Source: UKL13-2 sp043756275 (lineage in GTDB: Bacteria > Pseudomonadota > Gammaproteobacteria > Burkholderiales > Usitatibacteraceae). Taken from it: DNA of 23,063 nt. Made by a program: the position numbers and the translations under genes. The stretch covers positions 1-23,063 of the forward strand of contig JAYURJ010000290.1 of the NCBI GenBank assembly GCA_043756275.1. Direction: 5' to 3'. Positions 1-6,330 of the stretch are shown one piece after another; position 1 is the first letter of the stretch, and the number at the start of each line of letters is the position of its first letter. The notes under the pieces are model-generated. The model saw nothing but the letters and a program-made list of their open reading frames with translations, was not told the origin of the DNA and made no database searches.

Positions 1-536
1 CGTCGAAGCTTCCCTGTTTGTATGAGCGTCAATGCTTCGGAAAGTTCGTCGAGCGTGCCGAAACCGCCGGGCATCACCACATAAGCAGCCGCGTGTTTGA
101 CAAACATTGTTTTGCGCGCGAAAAAATGCTGGAACATCATCGACACGTCCTGATAGCCATTGCCGCCCTGCTCGAACGGCAGCAGGATATTGAGGCCCAC
201 GCTGGGGCTTTTGCCCGCGAACGCGCCCTTATTGGCCGCTTCCATGAGGCCTGGGCCACCGCCTGAGAGCACGCTGAAGCCGGCATCGGACAATTTGCGC
301 GCAATCGTTTCGGTGACTGCGTAGTAGTGGTTATCTTCGTTCAACCGTGCGCTGCCGAAAATGGCAACCGCGGGCGATACCCCGGTCAGACGCTCTGATG
401 CCGACACCATTTCGGCGATAATATTGAACATCCACCACGATTCACGCGCAGCGGCAAGCGACTGGTGTTTCATGTCCGGATCGGACGGCGTGGGAATTTT
501 CCCGACTTGCTTCTTACCTTGTTGAGATTGTGTCAA
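1..536 (-). CDS. LOG family protein (TIGR00730-type nucleotide phosphoribohydrolase), 3' end cut by window edge
   Basis: This partial gene reads leftward off the window; about 178 residues are visible. Two LOG-family signatures are present: SGGGPGLMEAANKG at residues 91-104 and PGGFGTLDE at residues 156-164, the latter being the phosphate-binding and catalytic loop of the Rossmann-like fold. Characterised members release free base and ribose 5-phosphate from nucleoside 5'-monophosphates (cytokinin riboside phosphates in plants, purine and pyrimidine monophosphates in bacteria). The start is a TTG at 536, chosen because GGAG lies 9 nt upstream and the frame is closed by a TAG shortly before. 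The ATG a few bases further upstream is in another frame and hits a stop at once. It is divergent from polA with only 33 nt between starts, so the promoters must overlap. The family call is firm; the cellular substrate is unknown. Confidence 0.88.
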   Translation of the reverse strand, partial: MTQSQQGKKQVGKIPTPSDPDMKHQSLAAARESWWMFNIIAEMVSASERLTGVSPAVAIFGSARLNEDNHYYAVTETIARKLSDAGFSVLSGGGPGLMEAANKGAFAGKSPSVGLNILLPFEQGGNGYQDVSMMFQHFFARKTMFVKHAAAYVVMPGGFGTLDELSEALTLIQTGKLR

Positions 537-569
537 CTTCGCATACTCCAATGACAGCCACTAACAGCC

Positions 570-3386
570 ATGCGCGCATCTGAAAAACCACGCCTGCTGC
601 TCGTCGATATTTCGAGCTTTTTTTATCGCGCTTTCCACGCCATGCCCGACTTTCGTTCGCCGGCCGGCGAGCCCACCGGCGCGATCTTCGGCGTGGCCAA
701 TATGCTCAATAAATTGCGCATTGATTACCCGGCAGATTATAGCGCCTGCGTGTTTGACCCCAGAGGCAAAACCTTTCGCGACGACATCTATTCCGAATAC
801 AAAGCCAATCGCGCCTCAATGCCCGAAGACCTCGCCCACCAGATCGGCCATATCCGCGAAGTCGCCGAAGCACTCGGCTGGCCGTGTGTGGTGGTCGATG
901 GCATGGAGGCAGATGACATCATCGGCACCCTTTCCAAGCAGGCCACCGCGCGTGGGGTGGAAACCATCATCGGCACGGGCGACAAAGACTTGGCGCAGTT
1001 GGTGGATGAGCATGTAGTGCTGGTGAACACGATGTCCAACGAAACGCTGGATGTTGAAGGCGTCAAAACGAAATTCGGCGTGCCGCCCGACAGAATTATC
1101 GATTACCTGACGCTGATGGGAGACACGGTCGATAACGTGCCGGGCGTTGAGAAGGTCGGCCCTAAAACGGCCGCGAAGTGGATTGCTGAATATGGCTCGC
1201 TCGACGGCGTGATCGCAAATGCCGCCAATATCAAAGGCGTGGTCGGTGAGAATCTGCGCAAAGCGCTGGACTGGTTGCCGACGGGTCGCGTACTGGTGAC
1301 GGTGAAATGCGACGTGCCGCTGTCGTTTGATTTCGACACCATCGATCACAAAACGCCGGATATCGACAAGCTCGACAAGCTTTATGAACAGTTTGGGTTT
1401 AAGGGGATGCGGGCGTCGCTGCACAAGGGCGGCACTGCTCAATCAAGCACTGTCATTTCGAACCCGGACTCATCCGGTGAGAAATCTGCTTCTTCCGTTT
1501 TCAAACAAGCCGACAAAGATGCCGGCGCTTCTCGCTGGTCTTCCGGTGAACCCGCCGCACAGCAAGCCGTCTTCGTCGATACGCGCAACTACGAATGCAT
1601 CTTGACCGATGCGCAACTCGACGCGTGGATCGCAAAACTCAACGCCGCCGAGTTAGCGTGCGTGGACACCGAAACCACCAGCCTCGACCAGATGCAGGCG
1701 CAGATCGTCGGGCTTTCGTTCGCATGCGCTGCCGGCGAAGGCGCGTACCTGCCGCTGCGGCACATCTACCCGGGCGCGCCGGATCAACTCGATTTCGATC
1801 AATCAATAGCCAAGCTGCGGCCGTGGCTGGAAGACGCGACGAAAAGGAAACTCGGCCAGAACATCAAATACGACCTGCATGTATTCGCCAACCACGGCAT
1901 CCAAGTGAAAGGCTACGTACACGACACGCTGCTGCAATCGTACGTGCTGGAAAGCCATCAGCGGCACGACATGGATTCATTGGCCACACGGCATCTCAAC
2001 GCCAAGACAATCTCATTTGAAGAAGTCGCAGGCAAGGGCGCTTCGCAGATCGGCTTTGAACAAGTCTCCATCGAGACCGCGACCAATTATTCGGCGGAGG
2101 ATTCGGATGTGACGCTGCAACTGCATCTGGCGATGTACCCGCAAGTTGCTGCCGAGGAAAAACTTAATTTCGTCTACGAACAAATCGAGATGCCAACCTC
2201 GCATGTGCTGCTCACGATTGAGCGCAATGGCGTGTTGATCGATGGTGCACTGCTCGAAAAACAGAGCGGTGAACTCGGCATCAAAATGCTGGCACTTGAA
2301 TCCAAGGCACACGAGGAGGCAGGTCAGCCATTCAATCTCGGCTCGCCCAAGCAACTGGCCGAAATTCTGTTCGACAAGAAAGGCATCAAGCCGCTCAAGA
2401 AAACACCGGGTGGCGCGCCCTCAACGGACGAAGAAACGCTTGCGAAATTGGCTGAGGATCATCCGCTGCCGAAAATCATTCTCGACTACCGCAGCGTCGC
2501 CAAACTCAAAAGCACTTACACCGACAAACTGCCGCGCATGGTCAATCCCAAAACCGGCCGGGTGCACACCAATTATGGACAGGCGATTGCCGTCACAGGC
2601 CGCTTGTCATCAAACGATCCTAATCTGCAAAACATTCCCGTGCGCACCGCAGAAGGCCGCCGCATTCGCGAAGCCTTTATTGCGCCACCCGGAAGCAAGA
2701 TTGTTTCTGCCGACTATTCGCAAATTGAGTTACGCATCATGGCGCATCTGTCCAGCGATCCCGGTCTGCTTGATGCTTTCGCAAAAGGTGAGGACGTGCA
2801 CCGCGCTACAGCGTCGGAAGTATTCAGCGTGCCGCGCGATCAGGTCTCGAGTGAGCAGCGCCGCTACGCCAAGGTGATCAACTTCGGGTTGATATACGGC
2901 ATGAGTGCCTATGGGCTGGCAAGCAATCTTGGCATCGAAAACTCAGCCGCGAAGCTCTACATCGACAAATACTTCGCGCGCTATCCGGGCGTGAAGGCGT
3001 ACATGGACCGTACCCGCAATGAAGCGCATGAGTGCGGCTATGTGGAAACGGTTTTTGGTCGCCGCCTTTGGCTACCCGATATTCGCAGCGGCAACCAAGG
3101 CCGCCGCCAAGGTGCTGAACGCGCGGCGATCAACGCGCCTATGCAGGGAACGGCAGCGGATTTGATCAAGCTTGCGATGATTGCGGTGCAGGGCTGGCTG
3201 GAGAGTGAAAAGCTCGCGACGCGCATGATCATGCAGGTGCATGATGAACTCGTGCTGGAGGTGCCGGATGCAGAGTTGGAGCGCGTGAAATTAAAGGTGC
3301 CGGAATTGATGAGTGGCGTAGCGAAACTGGATGTGCCGCTGGTGGCGGAACCGGGAGTGGGGATGAATTGGGAGGAGGCGCATTGA
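570..3386 (+). CDS. polA: DNA polymerase I
   Basis: This is a complete 938-residue family A polymerase, close to the 928 of the E. coli enzyme. It does repair and Okazaki-fragment processing. The 5'-nuclease domain (about 1-290) shows VVVDGMEADDIIGTL, IGTGDKDLAQL and LMGDTVDNVPGVEKVGPKTA. A linker rich in Ser and charged residues follows (about 290-330). The 3'-5' exonuclease domain keeps all metal ligands: D366 and E368 in VDTETTSLD, D435 in NIKYDLHVF, and D511 in YSAEDSDVT, so proofreading should be active. The polymerase domain has motif A at D715 (SADYSQIELRIMAHLS), motif B at K768 (RRYAKVINFGLIYG) and motif C at D892 (QVHDELVLE). A degenerate second copy of its last 52 codons lies about 780 bp downstream, beyond a toxin-antitoxin pair. 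Confidence 0.98.
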   Translation: MRASEKPRLLLVDISSFFYRAFHAMPDFRSPAGEPTGAIFGVANMLNKLRIDYPADYSACVFDPRGKTFRDDIYSEYKANRASMPEDLAHQIGHIREVAEALGWPCVVVDGMEADDIIGTLSKQATARGVETIIGTGDKDLAQLVDEHVVLVNTMSNETLDVEGVKTKFGVPPDRIIDYLTLMGDTVDNVPGVEKVGPKTAAKWIAEYGSLDGVIANAANIKGVVGENLRKALDWLPTGRVLVTVKCDVPLSFDFDTIDHKTPDIDKLDKLYEQFGFKGMRASLHKGGTAQSSTVISNPDSSGEKSASSVFKQADKDAGASRWSSGEPAAQQAVFVDTRNYECILTDAQLDAWIAKLNAAELACVDTETTSLDQMQAQIVGLSFACAAGEGAYLPLRHIYPGAPDQLDFDQSIAKLRPWLEDATKRKLGQNIKYDLHVFANHGIQVKGYVHDTLLQSYVLESHQRHDMDSLATRHLNAKTISFEEVAGKGASQIGFEQVSIETATNYSAEDSDVTLQLHLAMYPQVAAEEKLNFVYEQIEMPTSHVLLTIERNGVLIDGALLEKQSGELGIKMLALESKAHEEAGQPFNLGSPKQLAEILFDKKGIKPLKKTPGGAPSTDEETLAKLAEDHPLPKIILDYRSVAKLKSTYTDKLPRMVNPKTGRVHTNYGQAIAVTGRLSSNDPNLQNIPVRTAEGRRIREAFIAPPGSKIVSADYSQIELRIMAHLSSDPGLLDAFAKGEDVHRATASEVFSVPRDQVSSEQRRYAKVINFGLIYGMSAYGLASNLGIENSAAKLYIDKYFARYPGVKAYMDRTRNEAHECGYVETVFGRRLWLPDIRSGNQGRRQGAERAAINAPMQGTAADLIKLAMIAVQGWLESEKLATRMIMQVHDELVLEVPDAELERVKLKVPELMSGVAKLDVPLVAEPGVGMNWEEAH

Positions 3387-3395
3387 TGCGTTTTT
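3379..3395 (+). terminator. Short hairpin plus T-run at the polA stop
   Basis: CGCA-TTGA-TGCG (3379-3390) can form a 4-bp stem with a tetraloop and is followed directly by TTTTT. It overlaps the polA stop codon. The stem is short, so termination would be weak. The T-run lies outside the duplicated polA tail and is absent at the second copy. Confidence 0.35.
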
Positions 3396-3405
3396 GGCAT
3401 CGGCA

Positions 3406-3437
3406 TTGAACATAAATGTATATGATAGTAATATACA
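3406..3437 (+). promoter_or_regulatory. brnTA-1 promoter with palindromic operator
   Basis: A -35-like TTGAAC (3406-3411) and a -10-like TAATAT (3429-3434) are separated by 17 nt. A perfect interrupted palindrome, TGTATAT-N7-ATATACA (3417-3437), covers the spacer and -10. The -10 ends 6 nt before the brnT ATG at 3441, which would put the transcription start at or next to the start codon. No Shine-Dalgarno exists in those 6 nt. BrnA-type antitoxins are known to repress their own promoter; that this palindrome is the site is inference. Confidence 0.6.
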
Positions 3438-3440
3438 AAA

Positions 3441-3740
3441 ATGATTGATTTTTCCAGCATTGTCGGGTTTGATTGGGATGCAGGCAATGCGCGCAAAAAC
3501 GAACGCCATGGTGTTTCCCAAGTTGAAGCCGAGCAGGTATTTTTCGATCCGCAACTGCAAGCTATGGATGACGCGAAGCACTCCTTGACTGAGTTGCGAT
3601 ACATTGCATTTGGCATGACGGAAGAAGGTCGTGAATTACAGGTCGCGTTTACGCTACGCGCGAGCGGAACGCTGATTAGGGTTATTTCAGCGCGCGATAT
3701 GAATCGCCGTGAAAGGAAAGTTTATGAAAGCCAAGATTAA
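3441..3740 (+). CDS. brnT: BrnT family type II toxin (DUF497), module 1
   Basis: This 99-residue protein is the usual size for BrnT, a RelE-fold ribonuclease toxin that blocks translation. It carries the family hallmarks: an N-terminal FDWDAGNARKNERHGVS, then AEQVFFD, and the C-terminal block RVISARDMNRRERKVYE, where the Arg/Glu-rich segment belongs to the conserved core. It is preceded by a promoter and palindrome and seems to have no leader, since only AT-rich sequence lies between the -10 box and the ATG. It overlaps the following CopG-type antitoxin gene by 17 nt from the preferred antitoxin start, the usual toxin-first order of brnTA. Module 1 sits between the functional 3' end of polA and a degraded copy of it, which suggests arrival by insertion or duplication. 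Family is confident; toxicity is not shown. Confidence 0.9.
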   Translation: MIDFSSIVGFDWDAGNARKNERHGVSQVEAEQVFFDPQLQAMDDAKHSLTELRYIAFGMTEEGRELQVAFTLRASGTLIRVISARDMNRRERKVYESQD

Positions 3741-3987
3741 AGCCACGCCAAAATTTAAGACGGAAGCCGAAGAGCGTGCGTTTTGGGAGCGCCCCGATAG
3801 CACCGATCATCTCGATCTCTCCAAGATGCAGCGCGTCAGCTTCCCCAACCTGAAGCCCACTACGCAAAGCATTTCTCTGCGCCTGCCGTTGCACATGCTT
3901 GAGCGCATCAAGGTCAAGGCAAACGCACGCGATGTGCCTTATCAATCGCTGATCAAGATTTGGCTGGAGGAGAAGTTGTCGGCGTAG
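3724..3987 (+). CDS. CopG-type antitoxin partner of BrnT, module 1
   Basis: This 87-residue protein has an N-terminal segment FKTEAEERAFWERPDSTDHL, typical of the CopG_antitoxin family (PF12441-like). It is followed by a ribbon-helix-helix-like half: a basic strand around QSISLRLPLHML, then ERIKVKANARDVPYQSLIKIWLEEKL. It should bind the adjacent BrnT and the operator upstream of brnT. The ATG at 3724 is chosen because an AGGA-rich stretch precedes it; a GTG at 3709 in the same frame would add five residues (MKGKF) and remains possible. It overlaps the end of brnT, so translation is probably coupled. It is of a different family from the antitoxin of module 2, which has the DUF4415/BrnA pattern. 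Confidence 0.85.
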   Translation: MKAKIKATPKFKTEAEERAFWERPDSTDHLDLSKMQRVSFPNLKPTTQSISLRLPLHMLERIKVKANARDVPYQSLIKIWLEEKLSA

Positions 3988-4008
3988 ACGTTTGTTTATT
4001 TGCGGGAA

Positions 4009-4159
4009 CATGCAGGTGCATGATAAATAGCTGCTGGGGGTGCGGATTCAGAGTTGGATCGCGTGAAGTTCAAAGTGCCGGAGTTGATGAGTGGCGAAGC
4101 TAGATCTGCCGCTGGTGACGGAGCCGGGAGTGAAGATGAATTCGGAGGAGGCGCATTAA
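4009..4159 (+). pseudogene. Degenerate copy of the 3' end of polA
   Basis: These 151 bases match the last 157 bases of polA (3230-3386). By hand I count about 21 mismatches over 150 aligned positions (roughly 86% identity), plus a 1-nt and a 5-nt deletion. The match begins at CATGCAGGTGCATGAT (polymerase motif C) and ends at the stop codon (cattga in polA, cattaa here). A TAG after six codons and the indels make it non-coding. It lies after module 1, so brnTA-1 is bracketed by direct repeats of the polA tail. Possible origins are tandem duplication followed by insertion, or arrival of brnTA-1 with a polA tail from a relative by homologous recombination. Confidence 0.88.
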
Positions 4160-4163
4160 TACA

Positions 4164-4931
4164 ATGGAGTTTTCAACGTCGCTAATAGTTTCGGGAAGAG
4201 TTCACCCGGAGCGGGCCGATGTTCATCTGTATCCGATTCAACTGGCATTGAAAAATGACATGATCGGAATTGATGGCACGCTAAATCTTTGGATTGTCTG
4301 TTGTCAGATTCAAGGTCAATTTGTTGGTAGCTATAGCAACCTAATTCAACTTAAGCAAGGCATCGAGGATGCATGTCGCCAACTTGTTGATGCATTGGGA
4401 TATGCGCTTGGCTGCGGTTATGACGTTGAAATTACGCAAATTTCTAACCCTAACAACATGGACACAATTGTGTTTTCTGTACAAGAAGAGGGTTTGGCAC
4501 AAATCACAAAGCAGCTGAATGTGGAGTTCAATCAAATTGCACCGCTGCTGAATTCCCCGTTTGGATTATTTGTCAGGCGTTGTCTGGCGGATCTCAGGGA
4601 GGCAATAAGAAATCCCGCCGATTGTGGATTTCATTGTTACCGTGCGCTTGAATCTTTGAAGTGGGCATTTGCCGATGACCCCGATGACGAAGGATCCGCC
4701 TGGAAAAACCTTCGAGCCGCAGCAAACGTTTCCAAAGAAGAAATCGTCACCAAGATTAAAGTATTCGCCGATGGGCCGAGGCATGGAAGGGCAGAACTAA
4801 TCCCTTTAGACCAAAGACGACAACTCTTGACCTTAACGTGGGAGATTGTCGGCAAGGTATTCTTAACGTTAATCGTCAGAATGCCAAATTACCAACAGTT
4901 TCAATTTACAAAGCCTACAGACAAAAGGTAA
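4164..4931 (+). CDS. Hypothetical protein, 255 residues, of unrecognised family
   Basis: I do not recognise this protein. The ATG at 4164 is 5 nt after the end of the degenerate polA tail. The only purine-rich ribosome-binding candidate is GGAGGAGG inside that remnant, about 13 nt upstream, which is a long spacing. The N-terminal half is beta-rich with few charges. The C-terminal half (about 140-250) is helical and contains FHCYRALESLKWAF and ADGPRHGRAE, followed by a long amphipathic helix. This weakly resembles HEPN-like C-terminal regions with an R-H-G motif, but a clean RxxxxH motif is absent. Codon use is more AT-rich than in the flanking housekeeping genes, suggesting transfer. There is no signal peptide and no membrane segment. 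Its place between two toxin-antitoxin modules makes a defence or stress role conceivable, as inference only. Confidence 0.7.
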   Translation: MEFSTSLIVSGRVHPERADVHLYPIQLALKNDMIGIDGTLNLWIVCCQIQGQFVGSYSNLIQLKQGIEDACRQLVDALGYALGCGYDVEITQISNPNNMDTIVFSVQEEGLAQITKQLNVEFNQIAPLLNSPFGLFVRRCLADLREAIRNPADCGFHCYRALESLKWAFADDPDDEGSAWKNLRAAANVSKEEIVTKIKVFADGPRHGRAELIPLDQRRQLLTLTWEIVGKVFLTLIVRMPNYQQFQFTKPTDKR

Positions 4932-4987
4932 TCGGGGACAGCCCACCTCGCTCGATAAAAGGCCCGCGTCGATTTCGCAGAGAAACA

Positions 4988-5047
4988 CAAGCACTGGCGT
5001 GCCTCTCAGGCCGAAATACCTCCAAACGCCGCACCAATAATGGACTT
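4988..5047 (+). repeat. 60-bp diverged direct repeat, copy 1
   Basis: This aligns without gaps to 6249-6308, about 45 of 60 positions identical by eye. In one frame both copies encode the same peptide pattern, KHWxASQAExxPxAAPxxDF, suggesting both derive from a once-coding or mobile sequence. It lies just upstream of the brnTA-2 promoter. Confidence 0.6.
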
Positions 5048-5065
5048 CTCGTTTTCGCGCTGAGC

Positions 5066-5095
5066 TTGTTATGCATACGATCATATGCATATAAT
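5066..5095 (+). promoter_or_regulatory. brnTA-2 promoter with palindromic operator
   Basis: TTGTTA (5066-5071) and a consensus TATAAT (5090-5095) are separated by 18 nt. Two copies of the self-complementary octamer TATGCATA (5070-5077 and 5084-5091), 6 nt apart, fill the spacer, making a 22-bp inverted repeat. The -10 ends 6 nt before the brnT ATG at 5102, the same spacing as in module 1, so a leaderless toxin transcript is expected. Autorepression by the antitoxin at this palindrome is inferred from the family. Confidence 0.68.
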
Positions 5096-5101
5096 GCGTT
5101 A

Positions 5102-5380
5102 ATGCGATTTACTTGGGACGAAGCAAAACGGAAATCTATTCTCGCGAAGCATGGCTTGGATTTTGCCGATGCGCATCGCGTGTTTGCTGGGATTATCATT
5201 GAGCAGACAGATACGCGGTTCGACTATGACGAACCACGAATGATTGCGGTGGGGATGCTCGATGCCATTGTCGTGCTAATCGTACATGTGGAAGGCGACG
5301 ACTGCGTTCGCATTATTTCAATGAGACAAGCGACCAAAAATGAAGCGAACTTCTACTACGAAATCATCACCACCTATTGA
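5102..5380 (+). CDS. brnT: BrnT family type II toxin (DUF497), module 2
   Basis: This 92-residue BrnT homologue begins MRFTWDEAKRKSILAKHGLD, matching the family W-D-x-x-K...N/KHG opening. It ends with the conserved region RIISMRQATKNEANFYYE, in which the common ISAR reads ISMR and the usual Arg pair before Tyr is replaced by Ala-Asn. Whether that weakens ribonuclease activity cannot be told. The frame is open further upstream (to about 4838), but the ATG at 5102 is chosen because the homology begins there and a consensus -10 box lies 6 nt before it. It overlaps the downstream antitoxin gene by 41 nt. It is only distantly similar to the BrnT of module 1, so the two look like independent acquisitions rather than a recent duplication. 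Confidence 0.9.
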   Translation: MRFTWDEAKRKSILAKHGLDFADAHRVFAGIIIEQTDTRFDYDEPRMIAVGMLDAIVVLIVHVEGDDCVRIISMRQATKNEANFYYEIITTY

Positions 5381-5690
5381 CCCGGACGAGGCACCACCGG
5401 TTACGCGCGAATTCTTCAAGGATGCCAAGTATCGCGTCGCCGGCAAAGAGGTTCCCAAAGCCGAATGGCAAATGGCCGCTCGCGTACAGCTTGGCGAAAT
5501 ACTCGGCAAGAAACGCATCAGCATCATGCTGGACGCGGCGATCATCGAGCATTTCAAAACAGTGGCCGGTGATCGAGGCTACCAAACGCTGATTAACGAC
5601 ACGCTTCGGCGCGCGGTTGAGGGCCAGTCGCTCGTAACTGAATTGCGCACCGTGGTGCAGCAAGAACTGGCGGCGTACAAGATTCGCTAA
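5340..5690 (+). CDS. brnA: BrnA/DUF4415-type antitoxin, module 2
   Basis: This 116-residue protein fits the BrnA antitoxin (DUF4415) pattern. Its N-terminal half includes PPVTREFFKDAKYRVAGKEV. A DNA-binding half follows: KKRISIMLDAAIIEHFKTVA, then GYQTLINDTLRRAVE, the last being the best-conserved family signature (ribbon-helix-helix). The C-terminal tail continues beyond the usual end with an amphipathic helix (VTELRTVVQQELAAYK), making it somewhat longer than typical members. It overlaps brnT-2 by 41 nt, which indicates coupled translation. It should neutralise BrnT-2 and repress the palindromic promoter at 5066-5095. Partnering is inferred from adjacency; the family assignment is confident. 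Confidence 0.87.
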   Translation: MKRTSTTKSSPPIDPDEAPPVTREFFKDAKYRVAGKEVPKAEWQMAARVQLGEILGKKRISIMLDAAIIEHFKTVAGDRGYQTLINDTLRRAVEGQSLVTELRTVVQQELAAYKIR

Positions 5691-5719
5691 GCGCTGAAGA
5701 ATAGCGCCGTTTTGCTTTT
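5691..5719 (+). terminator. Weak candidate terminator after brnA-2
   Basis: GCGCT (5691-5695) pairs with AGCGC (5703-5707) around a 7-nt loop directly after the brnA-2 stop, followed by a T-rich stretch (TTTTGCTTTT). The stem has only 5 bp, so this is tentative. Confidence 0.4.
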
Positions 5720-5792
5720 AGCCTGCACAAGTTATTGCTTGTCGCTTACTTCACTCACTTCACCGTTTTATTCGACCCTTCAGGATGCATCT

Positions 5793-6023
5793 TTACGCGC
5801 GGTCGTTGTTGCGCGAAGCGGTCACAACCATGGTGTCGAGGATCGTGACGGGTTTGCGTGATGCGGTGACGACGATGGTGTCGAGCCGTTGCACGGTGAC
5901 TGCTTCACTGGCGACAGCTTTGTTGCTATTGAACAGGCCGCTCGCGATGACGAACAGGCTGACAATGATAAGTGTGGAGATGGCGATGTTGTCTTTGTTG
6001 TTGCTGGTAAATGCTGTTTTCAT
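5793..6023 (-). CDS. Small exported peptide with two TonB-box-like motifs
   Basis: This 76-residue protein is supported by a strong Shine-Dalgarno (AAGGAGA, 5 nt before the ATG at 6023) and a well-spaced promoter upstream. Residues 13-31 are a hydrophobic export segment; a plausible signal peptidase site follows AVA at 36-38, leaving about 38 residues. The mature part contains LDTIVVTASR at 47-56 and LDTMVVTASR at 62-71. These match the TonB box of outer-membrane receptors (FepA DTIVVTA, BtuB DTLVVTA). The two 30-nt units differ at 5 positions, 4 of them synonymous, which implies selection on the peptide. No beta-barrel or plug follows, so it is not a truncated receptor of normal kind. Function is unknown; binding of TonB in the periplasm is an inference. 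Confidence 0.72.
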   Translation of the reverse strand: MKTAFTSNNKDNIAISTLIIVSLFVIASGLFNSNKAVASEAVTVQRLDTIVVTASRKPVTILDTMVVTASRNNDRA

Positions 6024-6071
6024 GTAGTTCTCCTTGGGGTCGGTGGTTGGTGTGTCGTTGTTGATGACTGA

Positions 6072-6100
6072 ACTTTACGGAGCGGGACGCAATGTCTCAA
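6072..6100 (-). promoter_or_regulatory. Promoter of the TonB-box peptide gene
   Basis: On the minus strand TTGAGA (6100-6095) and TAAAGT (6077-6072) are separated by exactly 17 nt, matching sigma70 hexamers at 5 of 6 and 4 of 6 positions. The predicted start near 6065 leaves a leader of about 40 nt ending in the strong ribosome-binding site at 6029-6035. Confidence 0.5.
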
Positions 6101-6248
6101 ACGGATTGCGACCAATCGCACAAAACGGCGCGTGAAACGGAAAAAAACGCTGACGGACTTTTTATTTCAATCGTTGAGACGTTGATTTGACACGCCACCT
6201 CAAGCGCTAACTTGCAGGCAAAGAGTAAAAAGGAATAACACTCAAACT
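6101..6248. other. Intergenic stretch without a recognised gene
   Basis: Together with the peptide promoter before it and the repeat after it, this forms a gap of about 300 bases with no convincing gene. I see AT-richer sequence, one A-run and a loose inverted match (GTCTCAAACG near 6094 and CGTTGAGACG near 6172), but no RNA gene or clear site. Confidence 0.4.
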
Positions 6249-6308
6249 CAAGCACTGGAGTGCTTCGCAGGCCGAAATGTCGCCACGAGCCGCGCCAGCG
6301 CTAGACTT
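6249..6308 (+). repeat. 60-bp diverged direct repeat, copy 2
   Basis: This is the partner of 4988-5047, ungapped. It also contains a perfect inverted repeat AAGCACT-GG-AGTGCTT (6250-6265) that is imperfect in copy 1. The two copies bracket brnTA-2 and the TonB-box peptide gene, a unit of about 1.3 kb. Confidence 0.6.
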
Positions 6309-6330
6309 TTATCTATTTTGTTGGGGCAGT

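Noticed and set aside
816..1442. 208-codon open frame antisense to polA
   Set aside because: It lies fully inside the polA 5'-nuclease region, has no recognisable domain or ribosome-binding site, and is a typical high-GC shadow frame.
2242..2877. 211-codon plus-strand frame overlapping polA in another register
   Set aside because: polA is continuous and conserved here; the alternative frame is rich in Ser, Arg and Pro without domains.
4838..5101. Upstream extension of the brnT-2 frame
   Set aside because: BrnT homology starts at the ATG at 5102, the extension overlaps the preceding gene, and the promoter lies inside it.
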